Assembly: GCA_022711765.1 (NCBI GenBank)
Contig: JAKLEB010000001.1
Coordinates: forward strand, 1,346,694 to 1,410,693
Origin: Candidatus Krumholzibacteriota bacterium
GTDB lineage: Bacteria > Krumholzibacteriota > Krumholzibacteriia > LZORAL124-64-63
Length of the DNA: 64,000 nucleotides
Direction of reading: 5' to 3'
Shown here piece by piece: positions 1-9,900 of this stretch. Each line of letters starts with the position of its first letter. Within the stretch, counting starts at the first letter, position 1. Below the pieces are notes generated by a model that searched no databases, was not told where the DNA came from, and worked only from the letters and a program-made list of their open reading frames with translations. Position numbers and translations under genes: made by a program.

Positions 1-2
1 TC

Positions 3-1394
3 CTACTCATGCTGGTGGTGCTCTTTGCCTCCGTCGTGGTGCGCGAGCGCAGGCGTCCGGGGCAGGTCCAGTCCTTCTGGTGGGAGCGTTTGTTCGATCA
101 TCCCGCGCGGCAACTGGTCACGACTTTCCTCTTCCTGATCCTGACGGGCACGCTGCTGCTGGAATTGCCCCTTGCCGCCGCTGGCGACGAGCCGGTGCGA
201 GTCGTCGACGCCGCCTTCACGTCGGTCAGCGCAGTCTGTGTGACGGGACTGATCGTGCTCGATACCCCGGTCGACTGGAGTATCTGGGGTCAGGGAATCA
301 TCCTGGTCCTCATCCAGCTGGGAGGACTGGGGATCATGAGTTTCGCAACGGCCTTTCTGAGCGCTCTCGGACAGCGCCTGCCGGTACGGCAAGAAGGTGC
401 TTTCGCCCAGCTCACGAGTGGCGAGGACCGACGCGAACTCTACACGGCAGTCAAGACTGTCCTGTACGTGACCTTCACCGCGGAGTTGGTCGGTGCGGCG
501 CTCTTGTTGCCCCGGTTTTTGATCGCCGGCGACGCGTTCCGGCATGCCGTGTGGAGCAGCATCTTCACCGCCGTCTCGGCCTTCTGCAACGCGGGATTCG
601 CATTGCAGTCGGACAACCTGGTTGGTTTCGCCCGCGATCCGTGGCTGCTGCATATCGTGGCGATTTTGATCGTTCTCGGAGGGCTGTCGCCAGCGGTGAT
701 CGTCGCCTTGGTGCGCCGGCGCGGTATCTCCTCTCTCCAGTTACGGCTTGTCCTCTGGACGACGGTTGCTTTGCTCGTCGTCGGCGCGATGCTGTTCGCG
801 GCCTCCGAATGGAACAATACCCTGGCCGCGCTCGGGCTCTGGGACAAGCTCCATAATGCCTGGTTCCAGTCCGCGACCCTTCGCACGGCCGGTTTCAACT
901 CGATCGATTTTGCCGCCTTGCGTCCGGCGACCGTGACGCTCTGTCTGCTGTGGATGTTCATCGGCGGTAGCCCCGGCGGTACGGCCGGCGGGATCAAGAC
1001 CACGACGTTCGCCGTGCTGGTGCTTGCTGTCGTTGCGACCGTCCAGGGGAGGCACACGGTGACGGTATTCGGCCGCACCATCTCCCAAGCCTCTGTCTTT
1101 CGCGCGGCGAGCGTGGCGACGATCGGCTGCCTCGCGCTCATCATCTTCGTCCTGGCCATTCAGCTGACCCAGGTGACCGAGATCATTCCGGGCATCTTCG
1201 AGGTCGTATCGGCCCTCGGCACCGTTGGCCTGTCGATGGGCGCGACGGCGACCCTGGACACGGTCGGCAAGATCATCATCATGGTGGCGATGTTCGCCGG
1301 ACGTGTGGGCTCGCTCACCCTGATCATGTTTCTCATTGCGCAACGAGACTCGGCCCCGTGGCGCGTGCCCGAGGAAACCGTTGCCGTCGGTTGA
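3..1394 (+). CDS. ktrB: TrkH/KtrB-family potassium channel subunit (5' partial)
   Basis: Membrane pore subunit of a Trk/Ktr potassium uptake system. Four imperfect repeats carry the family's selectivity-filter loops: SVSAVCVTGL, VSAFCNAGF, LRTAGFNS and LGTVGLSMG, each with the filter glycine that lines the K+ pathway. The rest is strongly hydrophobic with many transmembrane segments. The reading frame is open to the left edge and begins inside a hydrophobic helix, so the true start lies outside the window and the ATG at 9 is probably internal. A KtrA-type RCK subunit starts 14 bases downstream, so the two form an operon. Third codon positions hold more A/T than in genes beyond 3.7 kb. Family assignment is confident; Ktr versus Trk rests on the small single-RCK partner. 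Confidence 0.93.
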   Translation, partial: LLMLVVLFASVVVRERRRPGQVQSFWWERLFDHPARQLVTTFLFLILTGTLLLELPLAAAGDEPVRVVDAAFTSVSAVCVTGLIVLDTPVDWSIWGQGIILVLIQLGGLGIMSFATAFLSALGQRLPVRQEGAFAQLTSGEDRRELYTAVKTVLYVTFTAELVGAALLLPRFLIAGDAFRHAVWSSIFTAVSAFCNAGFALQSDNLVGFARDPWLLHIVAILIVLGGLSPAVIVALVRRRGISSLQLRLVLWTTVALLVVGAMLFAASEWNNTLAALGLWDKLHNAWFQSATLRTAGFNSIDFAALRPATVTLCLLWMFIGGSPGGTAGGIKTTTFAVLVLAVVATVQGRHTVTVFGRTISQASVFRAASVATIGCLALIIFVLAIQLTQVTEIIPGIFEVVSALGTVGLSMGATATLDTVGKIIIMVAMFAGRVGSLTLIMFLIAQRDSAPWRVPEETVAVG

Positions 1395-1408
1395 GCGAAA
1401 GGAATCCT

Positions 1409-2071
1409 ATGGCCAAGCAGGCACTGGTGATCGGACTCGGTCGTTTCGGCGTCTCCGTGGCGCGGGCATTCGTCGCGCGCGGAGTCGAGGTCCTGGCGGC
1501 CGACATCGACGCGAACCGCGTGCAGGCAGCGGCCGACGCCGTCACCGAGGCCGTGGTGCTCGATGCCACGAACGCGGATTCGCTCGGTCAACTCGCTCCC
1601 GACCGCCGCGACCTGTGCCTCTGCGCCGTGGGCGACGATTCGATCCGGGCGTCGATTCTCTGCACGGCGTTGCTACGCGAGATGGGAGGCAAGCGGGTGG
1701 TGGCCCGAGCCTCCGATCCGCTGCATGCGAGGATCCTGCACTGTGTCGGCGCGCACGAAGTCGTCGATCCCTTGCGCGATTTCGGAGCGCGCTTTGCCAC
1801 TCATCTCCTGCACGACAATGTCCTCGGCGAGTTGCCCTTGGGCCCCGAACTGGTCATCACCGAAATGCGTCCCATCCCGTCTATGATTGGTCAGACGCTG
1901 ATCGACCTCAATCTGCCGAGGCGGGCGGGTATCACGGTCGTGGCAGTGCGCACCGGCGATGCGAAGGTCACCCTACCCGAGCCGCAGCGACCGCTCGCCG
2001 AGACCGACGTCTTGATCGTAGTATCCCGGCCCGAAGCTGTCGGGATACTGATCGACGGGGGAAAGAAATGA
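1409..2071 (+). CDS. ktrA: KtrA/TrkA-type RCK potassium uptake regulatory subunit
   Basis: Cytosolic nucleotide-binding gating subunit of the adjacent K+ channel, 220 residues. A Rossmann RCK_N domain opens with VIGLGRFG (GxGxxG), followed by the acidic strand end LAADID that binds the ribose. An RCK_C domain lies around residues 135-215. One RCK pair in about 220 residues is the KtrA size; TrkA is about twice as long. The ATG at 1409 is chosen because GAAAGGA lies just upstream and the protein then begins MAKQALVIGLG, as in homologues. The stop overlaps the next start (ATGA), which indicates translational coupling. Family knowledge: ATP/ADP exchange in this subunit opens or closes the channel. 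Confidence 0.93.
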   Translation: MAKQALVIGLGRFGVSVARAFVARGVEVLAADIDANRVQAAADAVTEAVVLDATNADSLGQLAPDRRDLCLCAVGDDSIRASILCTALLREMGGKRVVARASDPLHARILHCVGAHEVVDPLRDFGARFATHLLHDNVLGELPLGPELVITEMRPIPSMIGQTLIDLNLPRRAGITVVAVRTGDAKVTLPEPQRPLAETDVLIVVSRPEAVGILIDGGKK

Positions 2072-2751
2072 CGTTACGAGGGAGTTACCTGGCTGGCATC
2101 GGGATCCTGGTATTGATTCAACTCGTGACCGCATTCGGGGCGATCGGACTGTTGATGCGCATGAGCCCTGCGGTCCAGGACATTCTTGCCCAGAACGTGT
2201 ACTCGACCGCAGCCGCCGAGGATGCCATGTCGGCGATGTTGTTGGCCACCGCGAGCGATGAACGCGACCAAACGATCCGGCTCACGGACGCCCTGAGCAG
2301 AGCCAGGCAAAACGTGACCGAAGCGGATGAAATCCCGGCAATCGACGATCTCGAGCGCTTCAGTCGGCAAGCAATCGACGGTGATCTCGCGGCGATCGTC
2401 GGAGCCGTGGAGGCCGCGGAGCGGCTCACTGCGATCAACCGTGCCGCGATGCAGCGTGCCAATGCGCGAGCCCTGCGTCTCGGTAGCACTGGGGCCTGGG
2501 CCGCAGTGACCCTTGCGCTCGTCGGTTTCGCGGTCAGCATCCTGGTCGTGCGGCGAACGATCTTCGGCGTCGTCGAGCCGGTCGAAGAGCTCGAGGCTGT
2601 CGTCGCCGCGTACCGCGGGGGTGACCACTATCGCCGCTGTCAGGGCCGTGCGGCATCCCGGGAAATGAGACACGTCCTTGATGCTGTCAACGACCTGCTG
2701 GATCGTGCTCATCGGACCCAAGGTGACGAGCTGGCTTCCCGTAAGGACTGA
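2068..2751 (+). CDS. Small two-TM membrane protein ending in a HAMP-like domain
   Basis: 227 residues with no recognised catalytic domain. The layout is a short N-terminus, TM1 about residues 9-31, a mostly helical extracytoplasmic segment (about 32-138), TM2 about 139-161, then a HAMP-like cytoplasmic part (about 163-215; EPVEELEAVVAAYRGGDHY followed by MRHVLDAVNDLL). This is the receptor half of a histidine kinase or chemoreceptor, but it stops after HAMP with no kinase, cyclase or methyl-accepting region. Its start overlaps the ktrA stop by four bases, so it belongs to the K+ operon. Inference: it may report osmotic or ionic state to KtrAB or to a partner encoded elsewhere. A 3'-truncated sensor kinase is possible, though no kinase remnant follows. 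Confidence 0.7.
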   Translation: MTLRGSYLAGIGILVLIQLVTAFGAIGLLMRMSPAVQDILAQNVYSTAAAEDAMSAMLLATASDERDQTIRLTDALSRARQNVTEADEIPAIDDLERFSRQAIDGDLAAIVGAVEAAERLTAINRAAMQRANARALRLGSTGAWAAVTLALVGFAVSILVVRRTIFGVVEPVEELEAVVAAYRGGDHYRRCQGRAASREMRHVLDAVNDLLDRAHRTQGDELASRKD

Positions 2752-3754
2752 CCGCCGCTCGAGCTCGCGTCGAGAACCTCTTGATCTCCCAGACGCGCCC
2801 CACGGCACTCAAGGTCTGCGAAGGACCGTGAACGGTTCGTGGGGGACGGTTGCCCAATGGATGACCTCACCCCAAGGGTTCGCTTATGCTATGATCCGGC
2901 CGTCGTAGCACGATCGATCTGACACCGCAGGGCATGCCGTTCTAGGGATAGGACGGACAAACCACCTTTCCCCCGGCCCGCTCCGTCGCCCAGGACCGGC
3001 GCGAATTCGTCTTACCACATCGGCGCCTCCGATTTCGCGGCCGACCTCGCCGGGGTCGCGATAGCGGGGCCGCTTTCGACCACCTCGCAAGCTCGCGGCG
3101 CCCCCCGAACCCACATCTCGGCGCCTTCGACACGCACTCCGCCCTCCGGCCCGCTCATCGCGGCCGCTGGCACGTTCCTCGACTGACCGGGAACCCTCTC
3201 AGACCTCGTCCAGCAGCCCCGCCGTCTGGCCCATGTCCGCCCACTCGCTGCGGCCGGCGGCCTGGTCGAACTCCAGCTCCCCCTGCGGCGGTCCCCGCGC
3301 CGGCAAGAGCGCCTTGCTGCGCGACGCCGGCCGGCGGCGAGCCTCCTCGCTGGCAAGCCCCATCGAGGTGCTCGCGCACGGCGCGGTGCAGGACCGTGGC
3401 GGCGGGGCGGCGCGGGCGGTAGACGGCGGCCGCGCCTGGGCGCGAGGTGACGTGGCACGTCGGATTCGCGAGGCTTGGCGGCAGGGCGACTCCCTGCGCA
3501 CGGTCGCGCCGGGAGGTCGTGAGCAGGCAGCGTGTCAACCAGGAGGGACGGAGCGATTCCGCAAGCGCCGGCCGCAGGCACCGGCATGCAAGGACGAAGC
3601 CCGGCCGAGGAAGGGTCGTGCCACGTCTTCTCGCGGGACCGTGAGTCTCTCCTGCCGGCGCCTCGTTGCCTGCCCCGCGGTCCGCCGGGAGTTGCTCCGC
3701 CGGGGCCGCGCGCGTTACCTTGGCGCGGTCCTTCGCAAACCGGAGAGGAAGCCG
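2752..3754 (+). other. Gene-poor kilobase holding an IS91-like remnant
   Basis: About 1 kb with no credible intact gene. The first 130 bases keep the lower-GC character of the K+ operon. An AT-rich patch near 2884-2895 (tatgctatgat) looks like a -10 element but has no convincing -35. From about 2950 the sequence becomes as GC-rich as the rest of the window. Open frames here on both strands have no plausible protein character, apart from the short transposase-like fragments annotated at 3199-3430. GGAGAGGA at 3742-3749 is the ribosome binding site of the next gene. Confidence 0.6.
3199..3430 (-). pseudogene. Collapsed IS91-family transposase remnant
   Basis: Read on the minus strand, 3362-3424 encodes YRPRRPAATVLHRAV followed by REHLD, the characteristic extreme N-terminus of IS91-type transposases just before their zinc-binding domain. 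In another frame, 3199 to about 3310 encodes PARGPPQGELEFDQ and ends GQTAGLLDEV before a stop, which resembles the C-terminal tail of the same family. Almost the whole catalytic body between them is missing and the two ends are out of frame. The picture is therefore an internal deletion plus a frameshift. The match is from memory of family motifs and no alignment was run. The remnant lies at the point where base composition changes, consistent with past mobility. Confidence 0.45.
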
Positions 3755-5116
3755 ATGTCCAAAAGCAAGGTCGCCATCCTGCGCACGGCGCCGGCCACGG
3801 TGCGGCGCGACTACCACGAGCTGTTGAACCTGGCCGACTATCAGCAGACCCTCAGCAAGACCGTCGACACCGCGCTGAAGATCAACATCAGCTGGCACTT
3901 CTTCTTCCCGGCCAGTTCGACCACGCCCTGGCAGCTCGACGGCGTCGTCGGCGCCATGCTCGCCGACGGCTACCGGCGCGACCTGATCCACGGCTGCCAC
4001 AACCGCACCGTCGTGATCGACGCGCACCTCGGCGAGCGCGAGAACAAGCAGCTCGACGTGATCGAACACCACGGCCTGCGCAACGTGCACCTGTACGAGG
4101 GCGAGGAGTGGATCGACATCCGCGAGGCGGTGGGCGACCTCGCCCGGCAGTTCCTCTGCCTGAACGAGGTCTACCCGCGTGGTTTCGCGATCCCGCGGCG
4201 CTTCCTCGGCGAGAACATCGTCCACCTGCCGACGATCAAGACCCACGTGTTCACGACCACGACGGGCGCGATGAAGAACGCGTTCGGCGGCCTGTTGAAC
4301 GAGCACCGCCACTGGACCCACCCGGTGATCCACGAGACGCTGGTCGACCTGCTGCGGATCCAGCAGCGGATCCACCCCGGCGTGTTCGCCGTCATGGACG
4401 GCACCTTCGCGGGCGACGGCCCCGGCCCGCGCTGCATGACGCCGCACGTCAAGAACGTCATCCTGGCGAGCGGCGATCAGGTCGCGATCGACGCGGTCGC
4501 GGCCACGCTCATGGGCTTCGACGCGCTGCGCGACTGCAAGTACATCCGGCTGGCTCACGACGCCGGCCTCGGCTGCGGCGACGTGCGCGAGATCGAGCTC
4601 GTGGGCGACCTCGCGGCGGCGGCGGAGCGCTGGGATTTCGCCGGTCCCTTCCGCAACATGACCTTCGCGAGCAGGATGCAGCACAAGATCTACTGGGGAC
4701 CCTTGAAGCGCCCCGTCGAGTGGTCGCTCAAGACGTGGCTCGCGCCCTGGTCCTACGCGGCGAGCGTCGTCTATCACGACCTCTACTGGTATCCGCGCTT
4801 CAGCCGTCCGAGCATGCAGCGAGCGCTCGCCAGTCCCTGGGGCCGGCTCTTCCAGAACTGGAACGAGGCGGTCGCGCGCGCCGACCATGACGGGTTCCCC
4901 TGGGTCGGCGACGCGCAGCCGGACTTCCAGCGCAACCTGTCGGCGATGCTGAAGCAGGGCGGCCGCGTGCTCGGGACCTGCCTCAAGGAGGCGCCGGAAG
5001 CGCACGCGCGGCAGCGGCGACCCGTGGTGGGGATTCAGGAAGCGCCGCCCGCCGATCTCACTCCTCGGCACGATCCGTCGCGAGCAGGAGCACGCCCGCG
5101 AGATCGCCACGGGTGA
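3755..5116 (+). CDS. DUF362 domain-containing protein
   Basis: 453 residues, recognisable as DUF362 from LPTIKTHVFTTTTGAMKN followed by AFGG, together with GDQVAIDAVAATLMGFD further on. The family is widespread, sometimes fused to ferredoxin domains, and has no settled reaction. This protein has no Cys-rich ferredoxin motif, no signal peptide and no clear membrane helix, so it is probably cytosolic. The ATG at 3755 follows GGAGAGGA by five bases and fits the start of homologues (MSKSKVAILR). The last 20 or so residues (RHDPSRAGARPRDRHG) are low-complexity. They are read through the antisense of the converging DUF4153 gene, with a 59-base overlap, so the C-terminus may have been extended by loss of an earlier stop. 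Confidence 0.8.
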   Translation: MSKSKVAILRTAPATVRRDYHELLNLADYQQTLSKTVDTALKINISWHFFFPASSTTPWQLDGVVGAMLADGYRRDLIHGCHNRTVVIDAHLGERENKQLDVIEHHGLRNVHLYEGEEWIDIREAVGDLARQFLCLNEVYPRGFAIPRRFLGENIVHLPTIKTHVFTTTTGAMKNAFGGLLNEHRHWTHPVIHETLVDLLRIQQRIHPGVFAVMDGTFAGDGPGPRCMTPHVKNVILASGDQVAIDAVAATLMGFDALRDCKYIRLAHDAGLGCGDVREIELVGDLAAAAERWDFAGPFRNMTFASRMQHKIYWGPLKRPVEWSLKTWLAPWSYAASVVYHDLYWYPRFSRPSMQRALASPWGRLFQNWNEAVARADHDGFPWVGDAQPDFQRNLSAMLKQGGRVLGTCLKEAPEAHARQRRPVVGIQEAPPADLTPRHDPSRAGARPRDRHG

Positions 5117-6887
5117 TGTGGCCGTTCTCCTCGAACCAGGTGATACGCTCGATCTGCAGGGTCGCGCGCACCGTCGCCGACTCGCCGGCGACCGCGAGCA
5201 GCGCGGTGGGCACCGCCCGTTCGCCGTCCAGGCTCTCCCGCTCGCGGAGCGCCGCCAGAACCGACGCGAGCGGCAGCACGAGCGCCGGTTCGCCGCCGCG
5301 GGTCACCGTCACCGCCGCCGGATCCCAGCCGACCGCCACGCGGCAGCTGTCGCCGGCGAGCGTGAACGCGACCGCGCGGTCGCCGAGGCCCGCGAGTCCG
5401 ACGAATCGATCGTAGCCGCGGATCGCCACGGCCTCCGCGCCCGTCTCGCGTCGGAACGAGTAGTTGCCGCGCGCCAGCCGATCCCAGCCCGCGATATACG
5501 GCACGTTCACCTGAGCCGTGACCGCGCGCGTCAGCTCGCCGGCCGGCGGTCGTCGCGGCGCCGACCCGGCGGCGATCGCGGCGAGCGCATCGCGCAATCC
5601 GCCATCGACGCGGCCGCCGAGCGCCGCGGGGCCGAAGTGGTCGAACAGGTAGTCGAGCACGGCGCTGATCTCCCGGCGGTCGTCGGCCGAGATCGGCGCC
5701 TCGCTCGCCACGAGCACGCCGCCGGCGAGCCGCGCGTTCGCCGCCAGCAACGAATCCAGGCGATCGAGCTGGCCGTGCCGCGAGACGCTGAACGCGCCCC
5801 ACGGGCCGAACGCGGTCACGAACGCGAGCGCGCAGAGGCTGGCCGGGATGGCCTTCAGGAACACCTCTCGGCGCAGGCAGCCGGCCACCGTCAGCGCGGC
5901 GAGCCAGACCGTCAGCACGATCAGGTAGTAGCGCGGCTCGGTCACGCCGTACTGGTCGGTCCGCTTGAAGATCGCGAGCGCGAGCATCGCGACCGCCGGC
6001 AGCATCAGCGCGTGAAAGGTCCGCGCGTAGCGGCGGACCCAGCGGTTGTCCGGCCGCTCGGACAGCGGTTTGAGCAACAGGAGCGAGAGCAGACCCGCCG
6101 CCGCCACGCACGAGACCAGGTAGCCGATCCAGCCGCTCGGCCACTCGGCCGTGACGACCACTTTCACCAGGTAGACGAACAGGATCGCGAGGTAGACCCC
6201 GACCAGCGGCGCCAGGATGTACTGGGCGAAGATCCTCACGACCTTCGGGTCGTCCCGCTTCTGATCCAGCGCCGCGAGGTCCTGCGGGACGCCGCCGAGG
6301 AAATATGACGTGTTGAAGACGAACGCGATCAAGCACCACAGCTGCAGGTACACGTCATCGTCGATCCGGATGTCGAGCAGCGTCTTGAGCGCCACGATCG
6401 CGACGCTCAGCCCCGCGAACAGCACCGCCGAGAAGAACGCCGCCGTCAGGAAGCGCAGCAGGAGAGCCAGGTTGAACTGCCACATGCCGTTCGACTCGCC
6501 CCGCCGCGCGAACGGCAGGACGGCCACCAGCAGGTGAAGGCCGACGTTGAGCTGGGTGAAGCGCAGCATCTGCGCCGGGTCGACGTCGCGCGGCAACATC
6601 AGGTAATAGGCGACGAGCAGGGCGGCGCCGATCGCGCGGGCCACGATCCCCGTCGCCGCCGGCAATCCCAGGCGGGCGCGGCGCTCCGCCAGGAGCGAGG
6701 CCGCCAGGAAGAGGGGAATGCCGAGCTGGGCCGCCAGCAGGACCCTGGGCAGTTTCGTGGAGTCGTGATCGTCGACATAGGCCGCTGCCGCGATCCCGGC
6801 GACCAAGGCCGAAAGCAAGGTCAACGGGAAGCGGCGCAGCGAGCGTCGCGTCGATTCGCCGATCCGCCGCAGCGAGAAATGCAACAT
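5058..6887 (-). CDS. DUF4153 polytopic membrane protein
   Basis: 609 residues. The first 370 or so form about eleven hydrophobic helices, including FFSAVLFAGLSVAIVALKTLL, VRIFAQYILAPLVGVYLAILF and YYLIVLTVWLAALTVAGC. This is the arrangement of the DUF4153 family. A soluble, largely beta C-terminal part of about 230 residues follows. The function is unknown. The ATG at 6887 (MLHFSLRRIGESTRRS) is preferred over one 66 bases upstream because the extra residues are low-complexity and the basic amphipathic start suits a membrane protein. Its 3' end overlaps the converging DUF362 gene by 59 bases. It lies about 100 bases beyond the RND operon on the same strand and could be read from the same transcript. 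Confidence 0.75.
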   Translation of the reverse strand: MLHFSLRRIGESTRRSLRRFPLTLLSALVAGIAAAAYVDDHDSTKLPRVLLAAQLGIPLFLAASLLAERRARLGLPAATGIVARAIGAALLVAYYLMLPRDVDPAQMLRFTQLNVGLHLLVAVLPFARRGESNGMWQFNLALLLRFLTAAFFSAVLFAGLSVAIVALKTLLDIRIDDDVYLQLWCLIAFVFNTSYFLGGVPQDLAALDQKRDDPKVVRIFAQYILAPLVGVYLAILFVYLVKVVVTAEWPSGWIGYLVSCVAAAGLLSLLLLKPLSERPDNRWVRRYARTFHALMLPAVAMLALAIFKRTDQYGVTEPRYYLIVLTVWLAALTVAGCLRREVFLKAIPASLCALAFVTAFGPWGAFSVSRHGQLDRLDSLLAANARLAGGVLVASEAPISADDRREISAVLDYLFDHFGPAALGGRVDGGLRDALAAIAAGSAPRRPPAGELTRAVTAQVNVPYIAGWDRLARGNYSFRRETGAEAVAIRGYDRFVGLAGLGDRAVAFTLAGDSCRVAVGWDPAAVTVTRGGEPALVLPLASVLAALRERESLDGERAVPTALLAVAGESATVRATLQIERITWFEENGHITRGDLAGVLLLATDRAEE

Positions 6888-6990
6888 GGCCGACCTCCCG
6901 TCAAGCCGGCGGTCCCCCGCGGCGGCCGCCGAGTCCGCCGGGGAGGATACCACCGAGGGGAGCGTCTGCCTAGCGGGCGCCGGCCGCCGG

Positions 6991-9900
6991 TCAGGCCGCG
7001 TCCTCAGTGCGCACCCGCGAAGGCACCGCCAGGTACGCCGCCGGGATCACGACCAGCGTCAACAGGGTCGACAGCGTGAGGCCGCTCGCGACCGTGATCG
7101 CGAGGGGCGATCGCAGCTCGCTGCCCTGGCCGAAGCTCACCGCCATCGGCACGAGTCCGAGCACCGTCGTCGCGGTCGTCATCAGGATCGGCCGCAGGCG
7201 GCTGTGGCCGGCCCGGATCACGGCCTCCTCCTTGGCGAGTCCTCCCCGCCGGAAACGGTTGACGGTATCGATGAGGAGGATCGCGTTGTTGACCACGATC
7301 CCCACGAGCATCACGGCGCCGATCAGGACGATCACGGTCACCGTGGTGCCGGTCGCCAGCAACGCCGCCACTACGCCGATCAGGGCGAGCGGGATCGTGA
7401 ACATCACGATCAGCGGGTGCAGGAAGCTCTCGAACGTCGCCGCCATCACCAGGTAGACGAGGAACGCGGCGAGCGCGAGCGCGAACCGGAGGCTCCGGAA
7501 GCTGACCTCCATTTCCTGGTTCTGCCCCCCCAGCTCGACCGTGAGGCCGGGCGGCGGCGGCGTGTCCCGGAGCTCGGCCCACACGTCCTGGACCGCGCCG
7601 CCGAGGCTTCGCTCGTCCAGGCTGGCCGACACCACCGCCGCGCGCTGCTGCTGGAGCCGGTGCACCTCGGCGGGACCCCGGTCGAGACGGACGTCCGCGA
7701 CCGTCACGAGGCGCAGCGGCTCGCCGTTCGGGCCGGGCACGACCAGGTTCGCCACGTCCTCGAGGCTCCGGCGATCGTCCTCTCGGTTGCGCACCCGGAT
7801 GTCGATCTGGCGGTCCTCCTCGCGGAACCGCGTGGGAACGGCACCCTGGACCCGGTCCTGCAGCGCCTGCGACAGCGTGGCCATGTCCAGCCCGAGCGCC
7901 GCCAGCCGGTCGCGATCGAAGACCACCTGCAGCTCGGGATTGCCGGCCTCGAGGCTCGAGCGGACGTCGACCAGGCCGGGGATCCCGGCCAGCCGCCGCG
8001 CGACGTCGAGCGAGTAATCGCGCAGCAGCTCCAGGTCCTCGCCGAAGAGCTGGACCTCGATCGGCGTCTTCAGCGTGAAGTAGGCCGGCCGGCCGAACTT
8101 CGGCTGGAGATCGGGGATCGTCGCGAACTCCCGCCGCAGGCGCTCGGCGACCGCCAGCTCGAGCTCGGCGTCGGCGCGGTCGGTCACGACGACGTTGAGC
8201 TGGCCGAGATTCTCGGCCTTCGTGTTCGCGGACACCCCGCCCGCGCCCGACCGGCTGCCGACGGTGGCGTAGTAGAGCGCCACGCCGTCGTCGCGGGCGG
8301 CGGCCGCCTCCATCTGCTGCACGACACGGTCGGTGGCGGCGAGGCTGGTGCCCTCGGGCAGCTCCGCCTCGAAGTAGAACTCGCCCTCGCTCAGCTCGGG
8401 GATCAGCTCGACGCCGAGCCCCAAGACGCCCGCCACGCTGGCGGCGAACAGGCCGAACGCGAGCAGCAGGGTGCGCGCCCGGTATCGCACCGCTCGCACG
8501 AGGAAACGGTCGTAGAACCGGCTGAGCGCGCCGAGCGTGAACAGGACGCTGCGGTCCTCCGTGTTCAGAGTCTCGTCGTCGGCGGGACCGGCCGCCGCGC
8601 TCTCGCCGCCGCCCCCGACGGCGCTCAGCATCGGGATCAGGGACACCGCGACCGCGAGCGACGCGAGCAGCGAGAAGGTCACCGTGAGCGCCTGGTCGCG
8701 GAAGAGCTGGCCGGCGATGCCCTCGACGAAGACGATCGGCAGGAAGACCGCGACCGTGGTCAGGGTCGAGGCGGTGACCGCGGCCGCGACCTCGCTCGTG
8801 CCCTCGATCGCGGCGCGCGCGGCCGGCTGCCCTTGCTGCCGGCGGCGCGCGATCGCCTCGAGCACCACGATGGAGTTGTCGACGAGCATGCCGATCCCGA
8901 GGGTGAGCCCGCCGAGGGACATCAGGTTGAGCGAGATGTCGAGCTCGTAGAGCAGCACGAACGTGGCGACCACCGACAGCGGGATCGACAGCGCGATGAT
9001 CAGCGTCGAACGCAGGTGGCGCAGGAACGCGAAGAGCACGATCACGGCCAACAGTCCGCCCAGCAGCGCCGAGTCGCGCACCTCCGCGAGGGCGCGGGCG
9101 ATGAACACGGACTGGTCGAAGAGGACATCCAGGCGCAGGCCGGGCGGCAGCTTGCCGCCCTCCCACTCGGCCAGCCGCCGGCGCACCTCGCGCGCCACCG
9201 TCACGGTGTTGGCGTCGCCCTCGCGGTAGATCGCGATCTCCACCGATTCGCGGCCGGCGACGCGGGTGATCTCCTCGCGCTCCCTGGCGCCCAGGTAGAC
9301 GTCGGCCACGTCGCGGACGCGCACCTGGCCGCCGGCGCCGGCGCTGACCACGATGTCGGCGATCTCGGCGACGTCGTCGTACTCGTTGATCGTGCGCACG
9401 AGGAACTGCTCGTCGCGGCCCCGCAGCGCGCCGCCCGGCAGGTTCAGGTTGCCGGCGCCCACGGCGTCGCGGACCTGGCCGAGCGGGATCCCCAGCGCAG
9501 CCAGGCGCTCCTGGTCCACGGCGACCTGGATCTCCTCCTCGAGCCCGCCCCTGACCTGCGCCGAGGCGACGCCGAGCACGGTCTCCAGGTCGGGCTTGAG
9601 CTGGCGGTCCGCCACGCGGCGCAGGACCGCGAGGTCCTCGTCGCCGGAGAACGCCAGGCGCAGGATGGGGTCGAGGCTGGGGTCGTAACGCAGCACGAGG
9701 GGATTGCGGGCGCCCTCGGGCAGGACCAGGCGGTCGAGCTTCTCGCGGACCTCGAGCGAGAGCAGGCCCATGTCGCTGCCCCAGTCGAACTCGAGGGTCA
9801 CCTCGCTGAAGCCGGCGCGGCTCACCGAATGCACGGTCGTGAGCCCCCGCAACACGCCCACGACCTCCTCGATGGGGCGCGTGACCAGGTTCTCGACCTC

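Noticed and set aside
2884..2895. Promoter at the AT-rich tatgctatgat
   Set aside because: No -35 element at a usable distance, and no gene follows for about 860 bases.
3155..5110. Long open frame on the minus strand antisense to the DUF362 gene
   Set aside because: Composition artefact of GC-rich DNA. The residues are Arg/Ala/Val/His-rich with no family pattern, and the plus strand holds a well-supported protein. Only a short piece at 3362-3424 has transposase character.
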